Source: Arachidicoccus soli (GTDB lineage: Bacteria > Bacteroidota > Bacteroidia > Chitinophagales > Chitinophagaceae). From it: a DNA stretch of 64,000 nt. Positions 8,607 to 18,334 of the stretch are shown in pieces (positions within the stretch are counted from its first letter, which is position 1; each line of letters starts with the position of its first letter). The stretch spans positions 3,472,001 to 3,536,000 of the forward strand of contig NZ_CP032489.1 of the NCBI RefSeq assembly GCF_003600625.1. The letters run 5' to 3'. Below the pieces are notes generated by a model. The model was not told where the DNA came from. It saw only the letters and a list, made by a program, of their open reading frames with translations, and did no database searches. A program made the translations under genes and the position numbers.

Positions 8607-10013
8607 ATGAAAGAAAAATTCAATCCAAATAAGCAACATACAATTAGTAATGCAGTCAGTATTAGCGGTACCGGTTTACATACGGGCGCTTTAGTAGACA
8701 TGAAATTAAACCCTGCAAATCCCGGTTTTGGCATTCAGTTTCAACGCGTAGATTTACAAGGAAAGCCTATTATCAAGGCCGATTGTGATTTAGTAACCGA
8801 TACAAGCCGTGGCACAACTTTACAAATTGGAGATGCACGTGTTTCTACTGTTGAGCATTTATTGGCTGCTTTGGTAGGGATGGGTGTAGATAATGTGCTG
8901 GTAGAATTGAATGGTCCGGAAATCCCTATTATGGACGGAAGCGCTCAACCTTTTGTGGAAATTTTAGAAGAAGCAGGTGTAGAAGAACAAGAGGCCGCTA
9001 AAATATGGTATAGTATAGACGAAAACATTTACCATTACGATGAAGAAAAGCGTGTGGAAATGGTGGTAATGCCTTCAGCTAATTTTAGTGTAACTGCACT
9101 AATTGACTTTAACAGCCCTGTGCTTGGCACACAGTATGCGCAACTAAAAAATATTCGTGATTTTAAATCCGAAATTGCCTCTTGCCGAACCTTTAGTTTT
9201 TTGCACGAATTAGAAGCTTTACTCGATCATAACTTGATTAAAGGTGGCGATATCAATAATGCCATTATTGTTGTAGACAAACCTGTGACCGACAAGGAAA
9301 TGGAGCGTTTGGCCAAAGTATTTAAACGCGATAAAGTTGAAGTGAAAAGCAGCGGATATTTAAACAATGTTGAACTGCGTTTTTCTAACGAACCGGCTCG
9401 TCACAAATTATTAGATATTGTAGGCGATTTGGCATTAATTGGTTATCCTATTAAAGGACGGATTTTAGCAAATAGACCAGGGCATAGTTCCAATGTAGCT
9501 TTTGCCAAAGTTATCAAAAACCATATCAAGAAAAATAGACATGTGAAAGATGTGCCCGTCTACGATTATACACAGCCCCCTGTTTATACAATAGAGCAGA
9601 TTGAAAAAACCTTACCACATCGCTATCCCTTTTTATTGGTAGATAAAATAATTGACCTCACGGATACATCTATAGTTGGGGTAAAAAACGTCACTTTTAA
9701 TGAGCAGTTTTTTCAAGGACATTTTCCCGGAAATCCGGTAATGCCGGGAGTTTTACAAATCGAGGCCTTGGCACAAACAGGAGGTATTTTATGTATTAAT
9801 TTGATGGGCGAAGGAACTTACGATACTTATTTTCTTAAGATTGATAACTGTAAGTTCAAACAAATGGTAAAACCTGGCGACACCTTATTATTAAAAATGG
9901 AATTGAACGGCCCTATCCGTCGTGGTTTATGCGATATGCATGGTACAGTTTATGCCAATGGTAAAGTGGCTACAGAAGCCGATATGGTCGCACAGGTAGT
10001 AAAAAGGCAATAA
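8607..10013 (+). CDS. lpxC-fabZ: Bifunctional UDP-3-O-acyl-GlcNAc deacetylase / 3-hydroxyacyl-ACP dehydratase
   Basis: Natural fusion found in Bacteroidota, 468 aa. Residues 1 to about 310 form LpxC, the zinc deacetylase that commits to lipid A synthesis: zinc-ligand His84 in STVEHLLAAL and the HKLLDIVGDLAL segment. From about 330 onward is FabZ, the dehydratase of fatty-acid elongation: HRYPFLLVDK with His338, the catalytic His372 in HFPGNPVMPG and Glu386 in VLQIEALAQ. One polypeptide thus couples lipid A commitment to 3-hydroxyacyl-ACP consumption. The usual next gene, lpxA, is absent here; an AraC regulator follows after 55 nt. Confidence 0.97.
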   Translation: MKEKFNPNKQHTISNAVSISGTGLHTGALVDMKLNPANPGFGIQFQRVDLQGKPIIKADCDLVTDTSRGTTLQIGDARVSTVEHLLAALVGMGVDNVLVELNGPEIPIMDGSAQPFVEILEEAGVEEQEAAKIWYSIDENIYHYDEEKRVEMVVMPSANFSVTALIDFNSPVLGTQYAQLKNIRDFKSEIASCRTFSFLHELEALLDHNLIKGGDINNAIIVVDKPVTDKEMERLAKVFKRDKVEVKSSGYLNNVELRFSNEPARHKLLDIVGDLALIGYPIKGRILANRPGHSSNVAFAKVIKNHIKKNRHVKDVPVYDYTQPPVYTIEQIEKTLPHRYPFLLVDKIIDLTDTSIVGVKNVTFNEQFFQGHFPGNPVMPGVLQIEALAQTGGILCINLMGEGTYDTYFLKIDNCKFKQMVKPGDTLLLKMELNGPIRRGLCDMHGTVYANGKVATEADMVAQVVKRQ

Positions 10014-10068
10014 TGTAAACTTGCTATTTTAAAGAAGAGGATTTATAAAAGAAAAGGGAATTTATAAA

Positions 10069-10983
10069 ATGGATATAGTAAAGTTAACAGAAAATGAATG
10101 TTTGGAAATGGGACTTGAATTGGTCTTCCGGAAGGAGTATCAAGTTCCGGGTTCAATCTATTCAAGCATCAATTGTTATGCTTTGGATGGAGATTGGATG
10201 AAGCAGGATAATGGAATGCTGGCCTATAATATTCAAGAAAAAGCTAATGATAAGAAATTAAATTTGCGTTTTTGTATAAGTGGTAACCGATATTGCACAA
10301 ATGACAATTGTACAAAATGTAAGATAAAAAGCATGGGTGTTTGTGAAGAATCAAACAATATGGTTAGCCTTTTTGAGTTTAGCTTTACACCCAATTATCT
10401 GGCTCAGTTTTTAGGGAATTCCAAAGCAAAGAATAAGAAGGAGAAAGTTTTATCTTTTGAATATAAGTCTACTTTTACCAAATTATTCCCTGTTTGCCCA
10501 CAACAACGCAATACTTTATCTGCATTGCTAGAAGGAAATTATTCCGGGGCCATGGAAAACATTTTCATTAATTCAAAAATTCACGAAGTACTACTTTATA
10601 GTATGGAATGTTTAGTTGACGAAAAAGGAAAAGAAGCGTTTTCCTGCCGTTTTTTAGCCGATGAAAACGGAATGGATAAAATACACTTAGCAAAGAATAT
10701 ATTACTTGAAAATCTCGACTCTCCAATTACTATTAAAGAATTGAGTAAAAAAGTTGCCATCAATGAATGCTATCTAAAAAAAGGTTTCAAAGAAGTCTTC
10801 GGCACGACGATTTTTGATTTTTATCAACAACAAAGAATGGATCACGCAAAATATTTATTATACCAAAAAGGGCTGAATGTTACGGATGTAGCTGCACTTT
10901 TGGGTTATTCTTCTATCTCACACTTTTCCTCTGCCTTTAAAAAACAAACGGGAATTAAGCCTTGTGAATTGCTATTGCGATAA
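10069..10983 (+). CDS. AraC-family transcriptional regulator with a Cys-rich sensor region
   Basis: 304 aa. The C-terminal 100 residues carry the two AraC helix-turn-helix motifs (ITIKELSKKVAINECYLKKG and NVTDVAALLGYSSISHFSSA). The N-terminal part is not a recognised sugar-binding cupin; it contains a tight cluster Cys69-x6-Cys76-x4-Cys81-x2-Cys84-x7-Cys92 that could bind a metal or sense redox state. Its stop lies 2 nt from the end of the convergent GH89 gene. It may regulate the glycan operon opposite it, but the position does not prove this. Confidence 0.88.
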   Translation: MDIVKLTENECLEMGLELVFRKEYQVPGSIYSSINCYALDGDWMKQDNGMLAYNIQEKANDKKLNLRFCISGNRYCTNDNCTKCKIKSMGVCEESNNMVSLFEFSFTPNYLAQFLGNSKAKNKKEKVLSFEYKSTFTKLFPVCPQQRNTLSALLEGNYSGAMENIFINSKIHEVLLYSMECLVDEKGKEAFSCRFLADENGMDKIHLAKNILLENLDSPITIKELSKKVAINECYLKKGFKEVFGTTIFDFYQQQRMDHAKYLLYQKGLNVTDVAALLGYSSISHFSSAFKKQTGIKPCELLLR

Positions 10984-10985
10984 AT

Positions 10986-13160
10986 TTAATTTTTCCAAAC
11001 ATTCTCCTTGACCAAGTTTTGCGCTTCCATCAAAGGATTGGCGAAAGGTTGTTGTGGTTTTTCATCACCATTTTGCACCCAATTTTCTTCCCATTTTTGT
11101 AAGTCAAATTTTGAATGATTGGCTTGTGCATCGAAATTATTTTTCAATCTTGGCAAATAATAAGAATTAACTAATCCGCCCCACATTTTCGCTGCGTAAT
11201 CACCCACACCCGGGCCCCAAGAAGTAATTATTCTTCTGGCATCTTGCGCATAATATTGCTTTTCAGTTTTATTATCTCCAAAGGCTTTTGCGAAATTTAC
11301 CCAGCGATCTAATCTGTCATTAGGGTGTGAAAGTAGCAACCTGTCTGTATTTGCGAGAACTGCATACGCTCTCTTTAACTGATTTTCTTTTTCTACTCCA
11401 TTTAACTGCAACGCACTTTTGACTAAAGAATCGGCCACCAAACTTAAATATTGGGCAGACAATTCTATCGCATCATTTTTATATAAAATAGAATTTTTAC
11501 AATCATTAGCACAGTCTAAAAACTGTTGTACTCCAGCAAAAAATTGTGGACTTTTATTTACCGTTGCGTTCGACTGATAAGCAAAACGAGGATGATCGGT
11601 AAAGGTACCATAACAAGATTTTAAAAAATTTCGATAAGCCATCTGCATCTTTTCGGGATATGCTCCGTAGCGATTAATGCAGTAATTTTTGAGCCATTTA
11701 TCTAAATCTATTTTGGTATCGCGCCAGCCCATATCCGACAAAAGTTCATATACCAATTCGTTATTTTCAATACCTTCAGGGGCAAAACCAAAACCAACCA
11801 AATGCCCTTTATTCTTATATTGCAAAGCCGTAATGGGCGCTTCAGCATAAGTTTTCAAAATGCCATTCCATGGCGTTTTCCCTCCCATATTGGGAATAAA
11901 TGAATAAATCCACATCTTATTCGAAAATCCTTTGAAATATTTCCAAGAAGGCACAATATGCCACCAGTCAAGGTTATAGTCGTTTGCCAAATCGAGAAAC
12001 AATACCTTATTGTCCGGTGTTTTGCTTACTAAAGCATTTAATCTTATGGGACTCCAATCTGCGTGTTGGTAACCAAAAGTCCAGCCCTGCATTGTCCACA
12101 CCGCCTCTTTATCACCTTGTTTTATGGATTGATAAACGACATCGCCATATTCTGCCAATTGCTGCTGAAACTGTTCTTCTGTTTCATCTTTCTCACGCGG
12201 TACGTGCATTTCATTAAAGCTATCGGCAAGAAAAAATGTTTCTTTACCAAATTCTTTTTCCCATTCTTGTACAAACATTTTTCCTATTCGGATGAATAAT
12301 GTTGCATTGCTTTTATTAGGCAGTAAAATAGAACAGCGGTCTTTCATAGGAAAATTGGAATTCCATATCAATGGAGTAATTTTCGCATTGGGATAAACCT
12401 TTGTAATTTCATTAGGCACAAAACCTGCAAAAGCCTGAATGATAGGAGTCATCTGCATTTGACGCATTCTATCTAACACTTGACGTGTAAGCGCAATTTG
12501 CTTTTTGTACCAAGATGCCGGTGGAGGCCCGTCCCATCCGGTAATATTACCCATGCGATTCCAAGGCTGAAAAGCAGGTCCTGGAAAAAAGTCTTGAATA
12601 GCCTCATTACTTATGCCCAATTTCTTAAACACGCGAATCATTATAGCTTCATATGCATCATTTATCACCAACATATTTATGCCATGCAGAGCCATCCAAT
12701 CCAGCTCCTTTTGCCAGCGATTCCATCCCCAATAAGGAGTAGAATAACCATGCGTAACTACATTCATATAATAATGATATTCATAAGGAGAGGCTACTTT
12801 TTTGTCGGCAACAGCATTCCATTTACCCGATAAATTCAAGTTGCTTCCACTCCAAGTAATCATTCCTTGCTGTGATGATTTTAGATAATCGTAAAAGCCG
12901 CGACATAAAGCCACAGAAGAGTTTCCTTCAATATAAAGCTGCCCATTTTTTACATGATAAGAAAATTCGCCAATTTTATTTTCCGTATTTTCTATAGAGA
13001 AATGAATACTGTTTGCTGTCCGCTCATTGATAGTGCGCGCAATTACTTCTTTCGCTTGCTCAATTATTTTTTTTGATGAATGGCTTTGTGCTATTATAAA
13101 ATTGACATGCAACATAAAGGAGCAAAAAACCAAAACTATATTTTGAAATAACTTAGGCAT
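10986..13160 (-). CDS. Alpha-N-acetylglucosaminidase, family GH89 (NAGLU-like)
   Basis: Exo-acting glycosidase that removes terminal alpha-linked GlcNAc, as on heparan sulfate or mucin-type glycans. 724 aa with a signal peptide cleaved near residue 25 (exported). The N-terminal domain is followed by the TIM-barrel start (GYSTPYWGWNRWQKELDWMA). Both catalytic glutamates of human NAGLU can be placed: Glu317 in DSFNEMHVP and Glu462 in GFAPEGIENNE. The all-helical C-terminal domain is complete. It is the last gene of a minus-strand run GH20, DUF3472, GH89 with gaps of 54-55 nt, which suggests one operon. Confidence 0.94.
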   Translation of the reverse strand: MPKLFQNIVLVFCSFMLHVNFIIAQSHSSKKIIEQAKEVIARTINERTANSIHFSIENTENKIGEFSYHVKNGQLYIEGNSSVALCRGFYDYLKSSQQGMITWSGSNLNLSGKWNAVADKKVASPYEYHYYMNVVTHGYSTPYWGWNRWQKELDWMALHGINMLVINDAYEAIMIRVFKKLGISNEAIQDFFPGPAFQPWNRMGNITGWDGPPPASWYKKQIALTRQVLDRMRQMQMTPIIQAFAGFVPNEITKVYPNAKITPLIWNSNFPMKDRCSILLPNKSNATLFIRIGKMFVQEWEKEFGKETFFLADSFNEMHVPREKDETEEQFQQQLAEYGDVVYQSIKQGDKEAVWTMQGWTFGYQHADWSPIRLNALVSKTPDNKVLFLDLANDYNLDWWHIVPSWKYFKGFSNKMWIYSFIPNMGGKTPWNGILKTYAEAPITALQYKNKGHLVGFGFAPEGIENNELVYELLSDMGWRDTKIDLDKWLKNYCINRYGAYPEKMQMAYRNFLKSCYGTFTDHPRFAYQSNATVNKSPQFFAGVQQFLDCANDCKNSILYKNDAIELSAQYLSLVADSLVKSALQLNGVEKENQLKRAYAVLANTDRLLLSHPNDRLDRWVNFAKAFGDNKTEKQYYAQDARRIITSWGPGVGDYAAKMWGGLVNSYYLPRLKNNFDAQANHSKFDLQKWEENWVQNGDEKPQQPFANPLMEAQNLVKENVWKN

Positions 13161-13215
13161 AGAGAAATAATTTAAATAAATAGAAGTATTAAAATTGTTT
13201 AAGTAAACATATACT

Positions 13216-14349
13216 TTAAGGCTTCATATCGTGCAAGGCAAAAACTTTTTCTTCACCTTTTTGATTAAAAATATCTTTCAATTTCAAAATAACAAAATAA
13301 GTTTTTGCTTCGGTACTTAATCTATCAACATTCAACAAAACACTGCGCAAATCTGGATCTGTTCCTTTTGCAATGGCAAGAGGGTCACCTTCTCCAACAC
13401 GATTGTCATACAATGCTACTTCATAGCTTAATTGTGGCGCATTAGCTTGATCAATTGACCAATTGACATAGACTTGCTTTTTCTGTTTGTCATAATATGC
13501 ACCCAAATCGTAAATATGCACCGATTCAATATTATCCGGACGTCTATCACTACTTGTTACCGGGAATTCTATTTTATTTCTTTTTATATTTTCTGGCCCA
13601 CAAGAGGTAAGCTTTATGCCATCTTTCTGATATTCTTCTGCATTCCAATAACCTTCGCCCGCATCGGCCATCAGCGTATCAGGTTTTTCCCAATTGCCAT
13701 CCGAGGTAAGCATCCAATAACTCTTGTAATAAGAGATACGGCTGTGTTTAGTGTTATCAGCAAAGTTTTCTAAGAAGCTGGAAATACCGGGCTTCAATTT
13801 TGCATCTGCTTCAGGAACAGCAAAAGTTACATAATGTCGCCATTGTTTTTTCCTGTGGTCATAAATAAAATAACCTACTTCTGTTCGATCTCCACCATTG
13901 TACCAACGACGAACTACTTGCGTGTACCAGCTTCCGGGAATCCAACCAAAATCGGCGTGCGAATGCAACCCAGTGCCTTCATTACCAAAGCCGCCAATAA
14001 AAGTTTGCTGGTCTTTATAGATGGCTTCAATTTGAATTTTATTGGGATAATCCCAAACAGAAAAAATATTGTTCAATGGCCGAACCATTTCTCCGGTAGG
14101 GTTATTATTCTGCAGTCCACAGTAGCCGCCACTTTTACCCAAACCAAATTGTATGGCACAAGTATAAGTGTATTGCGTATTTCCATTTGCTGGTATCATT
14201 ACATCGTCCATCAATAAATCGGCAGTTGCTGTATTATCGGAAAATTGCGCAGTAAGATAAGGGCCCCATTTTGGACAGGACTGTGCAAACACCATCAATG
14301 GTGCGAAACCTAATGTAGTTGCCAATATTTTTGTAATCGTTTTTCTCAT
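13216..14349 (-). CDS. Secreted DUF3472-domain protein
   Basis: 377 aa with a clear signal peptide ending in FAQ at residues 21-23. The body contains the DUF3472 features GLGKSGGYCGLQNN and FSVWDYPNK, and a fibronectin-like C-terminus after about residue 270. The family has no established biochemical function. Its place between GH20 and GH89 genes (54 and 55 nt gaps) suggests it helps bind or process the same glycan outside the inner membrane. It might be a carbohydrate-binding protein or an unassigned esterase or glycosidase; nothing visible decides this. Confidence 0.75.
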   Translation of the reverse strand: MRKTITKILATTLGFAPLMVFAQSCPKWGPYLTAQFSDNTATADLLMDDVMIPANGNTQYTYTCAIQFGLGKSGGYCGLQNNNPTGEMVRPLNNIFSVWDYPNKIQIEAIYKDQQTFIGGFGNEGTGLHSHADFGWIPGSWYTQVVRRWYNGGDRTEVGYFIYDHRKKQWRHYVTFAVPEADAKLKPGISSFLENFADNTKHSRISYYKSYWMLTSDGNWEKPDTLMADAGEGYWNAEEYQKDGIKLTSCGPENIKRNKIEFPVTSSDRRPDNIESVHIYDLGAYYDKQKKQVYVNWSIDQANAPQLSYEVALYDNRVGEGDPLAIAKGTDPDLRSVLLNVDRLSTEAKTYFVILKLKDIFNQKGEEKVFALHDMKP

Positions 14350-14403
14350 TTTGAGAATATTTTGTTTTAAAAAGAAATATTATTTTTTACGTGAAAGGGG
14401 TAA

Positions 14404-16764
14404 TTATAAAGCGCTAATTTCTTTATCATTCAGTACCTTATTCCAAACTTTGACTTCATCTAGTTTCCCGACAAAACCCCCTATTTTTCTTAATGGGAAA
14501 AATAATGTTTCTACTTTGCGTACTTTAGTTTTTTTCACATCATTTTTTTGTATCCAACGGTCGTAAAGTTTGTCTTGTAATTTCCCATTTACATACAAAC
14601 TAGTCCCTTTGTTGGTGCCTGTAATGACAATATGTGTCCAAATATTTGTAGGGACTGTATAATTAAAATTAAAATCATAGCCTTCTCTGGAAAAGCCTAA
14701 GCATCCGGTATTGCCTTGTTTGAGTTTTACAACAGCATTCGGTGAGCTAAAAAGAGTAGCATTCGCCTGATTATTTTTATCAGGATTTATCCAAAAAGAT
14801 ACTGTATAATTATAACCAATTTCTATATAAGGCAATATAGCAGTACTATTTTTTGTAAAGAAAGATAAGGCTTGATTATTTGCACCTTTAACATAACCCA
14901 CTTCATTTGTTTTTATATTTTTATCCTTCTTATCAAAATCATAATCCACTACCAATGTATCTGCTGTATTCCCCAATTTTCCACGCATATTCAAGGATGG
15001 ACCTTCTCCAACATTTTTACTATGCTGCGCAAAAACAGCATAAGTCATGGAGGTATCGGCGCCGCCCCACATTTTTTGAGCCAACACTTGCACTGCCGGA
15101 AACACCCGGTCGGTTACATCCTGTTCACTAATACCGTTTCCTACAATGTCGTTCCATTCAGCAAAAGAACCGCCAACAATGGTTGGATCACCGGGCTGAA
15201 ATTTTACATTACCAATCATGGAAGGCGTCCATTTATTGTATAAATTTTCCAAGTTGAGATAATCATAATAATACCCAGCAGCCGGTACAATATATAGCCA
15301 ACCATCCGGCGTACTTATTTGATTGTATCCTAGTTTTTTCATGTCGATAGGGTTTGCGTAACCATTGTACCAGGTATTCATAGTAACTCCTTTTACTGTT
15401 ACCGGCGTTCTGCCTTTTGCCCAACTAAGCGCTCCCCAAAGCCGCACTTTCTTCCCAAAACTTTGTACATATTTAATCATTCGGTCTGTGAAAGCGCGAA
15501 AAGCTTCTGCATCTGCTTTAGCATATTCATCTGTACCAATGTCTATCGTATTGCCTGTAAATACAGGGTTTGAGCCGGATAGATATTCTTTAAACACATT
15601 CTCAATCACTGTATCGGTAAGCGGATTATGTAAATCAAGATGATCCATTCCATACTTTTTGCTACCTATTGCAGGTATAGCTTTTGTAAAAGCGAGTGAG
15701 TGTGCCGGCACATCTATTTCAGGGACAACTTGCACCGCATAATCATCAGCCAGTTGTTGTAATTCCCGAAATTCTTGTTTCGTGTAAGATTCTCCTTTGT
15801 TGGCAAGGTTGGGATAAGTATCATTTTCTAAACGAAAGCCCGAATAGGTACTATCCCAATTATTCCCAAAAAACTTTACAAACCCATTGTCATTTAAATG
15901 AATCTGAAAATCATTCATTTTATAATAAGATAATAATTTCACATAATTACGTAGAAATTCAAGTCTGAAAAATTTGCGCCCATCATCCAACACAAAACCG
16001 CGCACTTTAAATTCAGGATAATCGCGGGCGATACCTTGTGGAATGGCTTTATTTTGTCCCAATAATTGTAATAAAGTACGTGTACCCCAAAACAATCCTT
16101 GATAAGCAATTGCGCTAATGCTAATAAAATCACCTGCTTTAAAATAATATCCTTCTTTACCAATAGTCGTATCTTTTTCTTGAAGCGTTAAAAATATATC
16201 GCCTTTTCTAGGAGTACCAAAGACTATTTTCAAATGTAAACCTGTTTGTGCTACAATATCGTTTTGTAAAATATCAGCTGCTTTCTGCAGGATGTTTTCA
16301 TCTTGTGGACGCAGCACTATCTTCGATGATTTTTTTAATAAAAAATCTCCTGTACCACCATGCCATTCTCGCAAAGCCGGTATTACAAAGGGTTTCGGAT
16401 TATTCTTATTATTCTCCGCATATTTTCCGGGAACGGTTATTATTTTAGATAAATCTTCTGTTGCAGTATCCTCTCCATTTTTTATCAGTTGGAAGTAGAG
16501 ACTTAATTTTGTTGCCTCCAAAGGTTTTACAATACGACCCGAACTATCCACAATAGGATTATGATCGCTCCCTTTTAATAATAAATGATAACCTTCTGAC
16601 ACCTGCGGAAGTCGAATATGCGTATCACCGGGTTGTATGGTTGGAACTTCTGGAATATACAATTTTGAATTCTTTTCTCGCTGGGCTATAACTGCAGTAG
16701 AAATAACAAACAGTAGTAAAACTAAATAAGTTCTTTTTTTAAAAATCATCATTTCTTTAATCAA
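14404..16764 (-). CDS. Beta-N-acetylhexosaminidase, family GH20, with C-terminal LamG domain
   Basis: Exo-beta-hexosaminidase for terminal beta-linked GlcNAc or GalNAc, using substrate-assisted catalysis. 786 aa: signal peptide to about residue 27, a small Ig-like region, a GH20b domain (about 125-245), the GH20 barrel (about 250-560) with the acid pair Asp412-Glu413 in IDIGTDEYAK, and a LamG/concanavalin-like jelly roll from about 590 to the end (FWINPDKNNQ and IWTHIVITGTNKGTSLYVNG), probably for glycan binding. Starts four or five codons further in (MMIFKK) are possible. First gene of the three-gene glycan operon. Confidence 0.93.
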   Translation of the reverse strand: MIKEMMIFKKRTYLVLLLFVISTAVIAQREKNSKLYIPEVPTIQPGDTHIRLPQVSEGYHLLLKGSDHNPIVDSSGRIVKPLEATKLSLYFQLIKNGEDTATEDLSKIITVPGKYAENNKNNPKPFVIPALREWHGGTGDFLLKKSSKIVLRPQDENILQKAADILQNDIVAQTGLHLKIVFGTPRKGDIFLTLQEKDTTIGKEGYYFKAGDFISISAIAYQGLFWGTRTLLQLLGQNKAIPQGIARDYPEFKVRGFVLDDGRKFFRLEFLRNYVKLLSYYKMNDFQIHLNDNGFVKFFGNNWDSTYSGFRLENDTYPNLANKGESYTKQEFRELQQLADDYAVQVVPEIDVPAHSLAFTKAIPAIGSKKYGMDHLDLHNPLTDTVIENVFKEYLSGSNPVFTGNTIDIGTDEYAKADAEAFRAFTDRMIKYVQSFGKKVRLWGALSWAKGRTPVTVKGVTMNTWYNGYANPIDMKKLGYNQISTPDGWLYIVPAAGYYYDYLNLENLYNKWTPSMIGNVKFQPGDPTIVGGSFAEWNDIVGNGISEQDVTDRVFPAVQVLAQKMWGGADTSMTYAVFAQHSKNVGEGPSLNMRGKLGNTADTLVVDYDFDKKDKNIKTNEVGYVKGANNQALSFFTKNSTAILPYIEIGYNYTVSFWINPDKNNQANATLFSSPNAVVKLKQGNTGCLGFSREGYDFNFNYTVPTNIWTHIVITGTNKGTSLYVNGKLQDKLYDRWIQKNDVKKTKVRKVETLFFPLRKIGGFVGKLDEVKVWNKVLNDKEISAL

Positions 16765-16842
16765 TTTTCATTTAAATATTCTACAAGTTAAGTGCTTATA
16801 AGATTTTTACGTTAAGCAATCGTTTGTTTTAAAATACAAAAA

Positions 16843-16870
16843 AAGCATCTTGCCTGAATGCAAGATGCTT
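16843..16870 (-). terminator. Intrinsic terminator of glyA
   Basis: An 11-bp perfect stem (16843-16853 with 16860-16870) closes a 6-nt loop. On the minus strand it is followed by an uninterrupted T run at about 16842-16838, immediately after the glyA stop. Confidence 0.92.
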
Positions 16871-16892
16871 AGTGAAATTTAAAAATATATTT

Positions 16893-18173
16893 CTATCCCA
16901 ATTCAGGATACAAAACAAATTGCTCCATAAATTGATTTACCTCTTTTCTTACAGATTGTATAATGTTATCATCATCCGAATTCATCAATATTCTATCTAC
17001 TTTATCGGCGATAAATTGCATATCGTTTTCTTTCATGCCACGAGTGGTTATAGCCGCTACACCAAAGCGTACACCCGAGGTAACAAAAGCCGTACGGTCA
17101 TCAAACGGTACCATATTTTTATTAGCAGTAATCTCTGCTTTCACCAATGCTTGTTCTGCTTTTTTACCACTAATATTTTTGTTCCGCAAATCAATCAACA
17201 TTAAATGATTGTCAGTACCGCCGCTGATAATATTATACTCTTTGTCTACAAAAGCTTTTGCTAATGCTTGTGCATTTTTCAAAACTTGCTGTGCATATAC
17301 AGTATAGTCTTCTGACAGAATTTCACCAAAAGAAACAGCTTTAGCGGCAATCACGTGCTCTAGAGGTCCGCCTTGAATACCTGGAAAAACAGCTAAATCT
17401 AAAAGCGAACTCATCATTTTTAAATTGCCCTTGTTGTCAGTTTGACCAAAAGGGTTTTCAAAATCATTGCGCATCATAATAATCCCTCCACGTGGGCCAC
17501 GCAAAGTTTTGTGTGTAGTAGAGGTAACAATATGACAATGATCAAATGGATCGTTTAATAATTTTTTCGCTATCAATCCGGCAGGATGTGCAATATCAGC
17601 CATTACTAAAGCACCTACTTCATCGGCAACTTTACGAATACGCGCATAATCCCAATCTCGGCTATAAGCACTGGCACCGCAAATGATTAATTTTGGTTTC
17701 AATTCGCGTGCTTGTTTTTCCAGCATTTCGTAATCTATCAAACCTGTTTCTTTCACCACGCCATAAAAATGTGCCTCATATAATTTCCCGCTATAATTTA
17801 CAGGAGAACCATGTGTAAGGTGTCCACCCATGCTTAAATCTAATCCAAGAATTCTATCACCCGGTTTCAATACAGCCAAATGCACGGATGCATTAGCTTG
17901 CGCACCGCTATGTGGTTGCACATTGGCATAACCAATATTGAAAATTTCTTTCAGACGATCTATTGCCAATTGTTCAGTTTGATCGACAATTTCGCAACCT
18001 GCATAATATCTTTTACCGGGATAGCCTTCAGCATATTTATTGGTGAGCACAGTTCCCATAGCCTGCATCACTTGCAAACTGGTAAAATTTTCAGAAGCAA
18101 TAAGCTCAATTCCGCTTCTTTGACGGTGCAATTCCTGATTAATTAGGTTAAATACCTGCGTGTCGCGTTCCAT
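16893..18173 (-). CDS. glyA: Serine hydroxymethyltransferase
   Basis: PLP enzyme that interconverts serine and glycine and charges tetrahydrofolate with a one-carbon unit; 426 aa, full length. Landmarks: [10 protein letters not shown] at 23-32, [21 protein letters not shown] at 88-94 and the PLP lysine Lys222 in [12 protein letters not shown]. It is monocistronic, ends at a strong intrinsic terminator and is divergent from the nucleotidyltransferase gene. It supplies one-carbon units to FolD, encoded elsewhere in the window. Confidence 0.97.
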   Translation of the reverse strand: MERDTQVFNLINQELHRQRSGIELIASENFTSLQVMQAMGTVLTNKYAEGYPGKRYYAGCEIVDQTEQLAIDRLKEIFNIGYANVQPHSGAQANASVHLAVLKPGDRILGLDLSMGGHLTHGSPVNYSGKLYEAHFYGVVKETGLIDYEMLEKQARELKPKLIICGASAYSRDWDYARIRKVADEVGALVMADIAHPAGLIAKKLLNDPFDHCHIVTSTTHKTLRGPRGGIIMMRNDFENPFGQTDNKGNLKMMSSLLDLAVFPGIQGGPLEHVIAAKAVSFGEILSEDYTVYAQQVLKNAQALAKAFVDKEYNIISGGTDNHLMLIDLRNKNISGKKAEQALVKAEITANKNMVPFDDRTAFVTSGVRFGVAAITTRGMKENDMQFIADKVDRILMNSDDDNIIQSVRKEVNQFMEQFVLYPELG

Positions 18174-18334
18174 GTGTATTATTTTATAAGAATATTTTAT
18201 CGAAATTTGGGCGTGAAATTACTACTTTCGCAGCACATAGTTCATCTCAGTAAAAAATTATTTGATTATTTTATAGAAAGAATAGAAAATAGTTTGATGA
18301 AATAGGTGGATGTACAAATGAATAGTACTATTTA

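Noticed and set aside
18223-18230. TACTTTCG as promoter of the nucleotidyltransferase gene
   Set aside because: One mismatch in the TTTG core, no -33 element, and more than 100 nt from the start; too weak to list.
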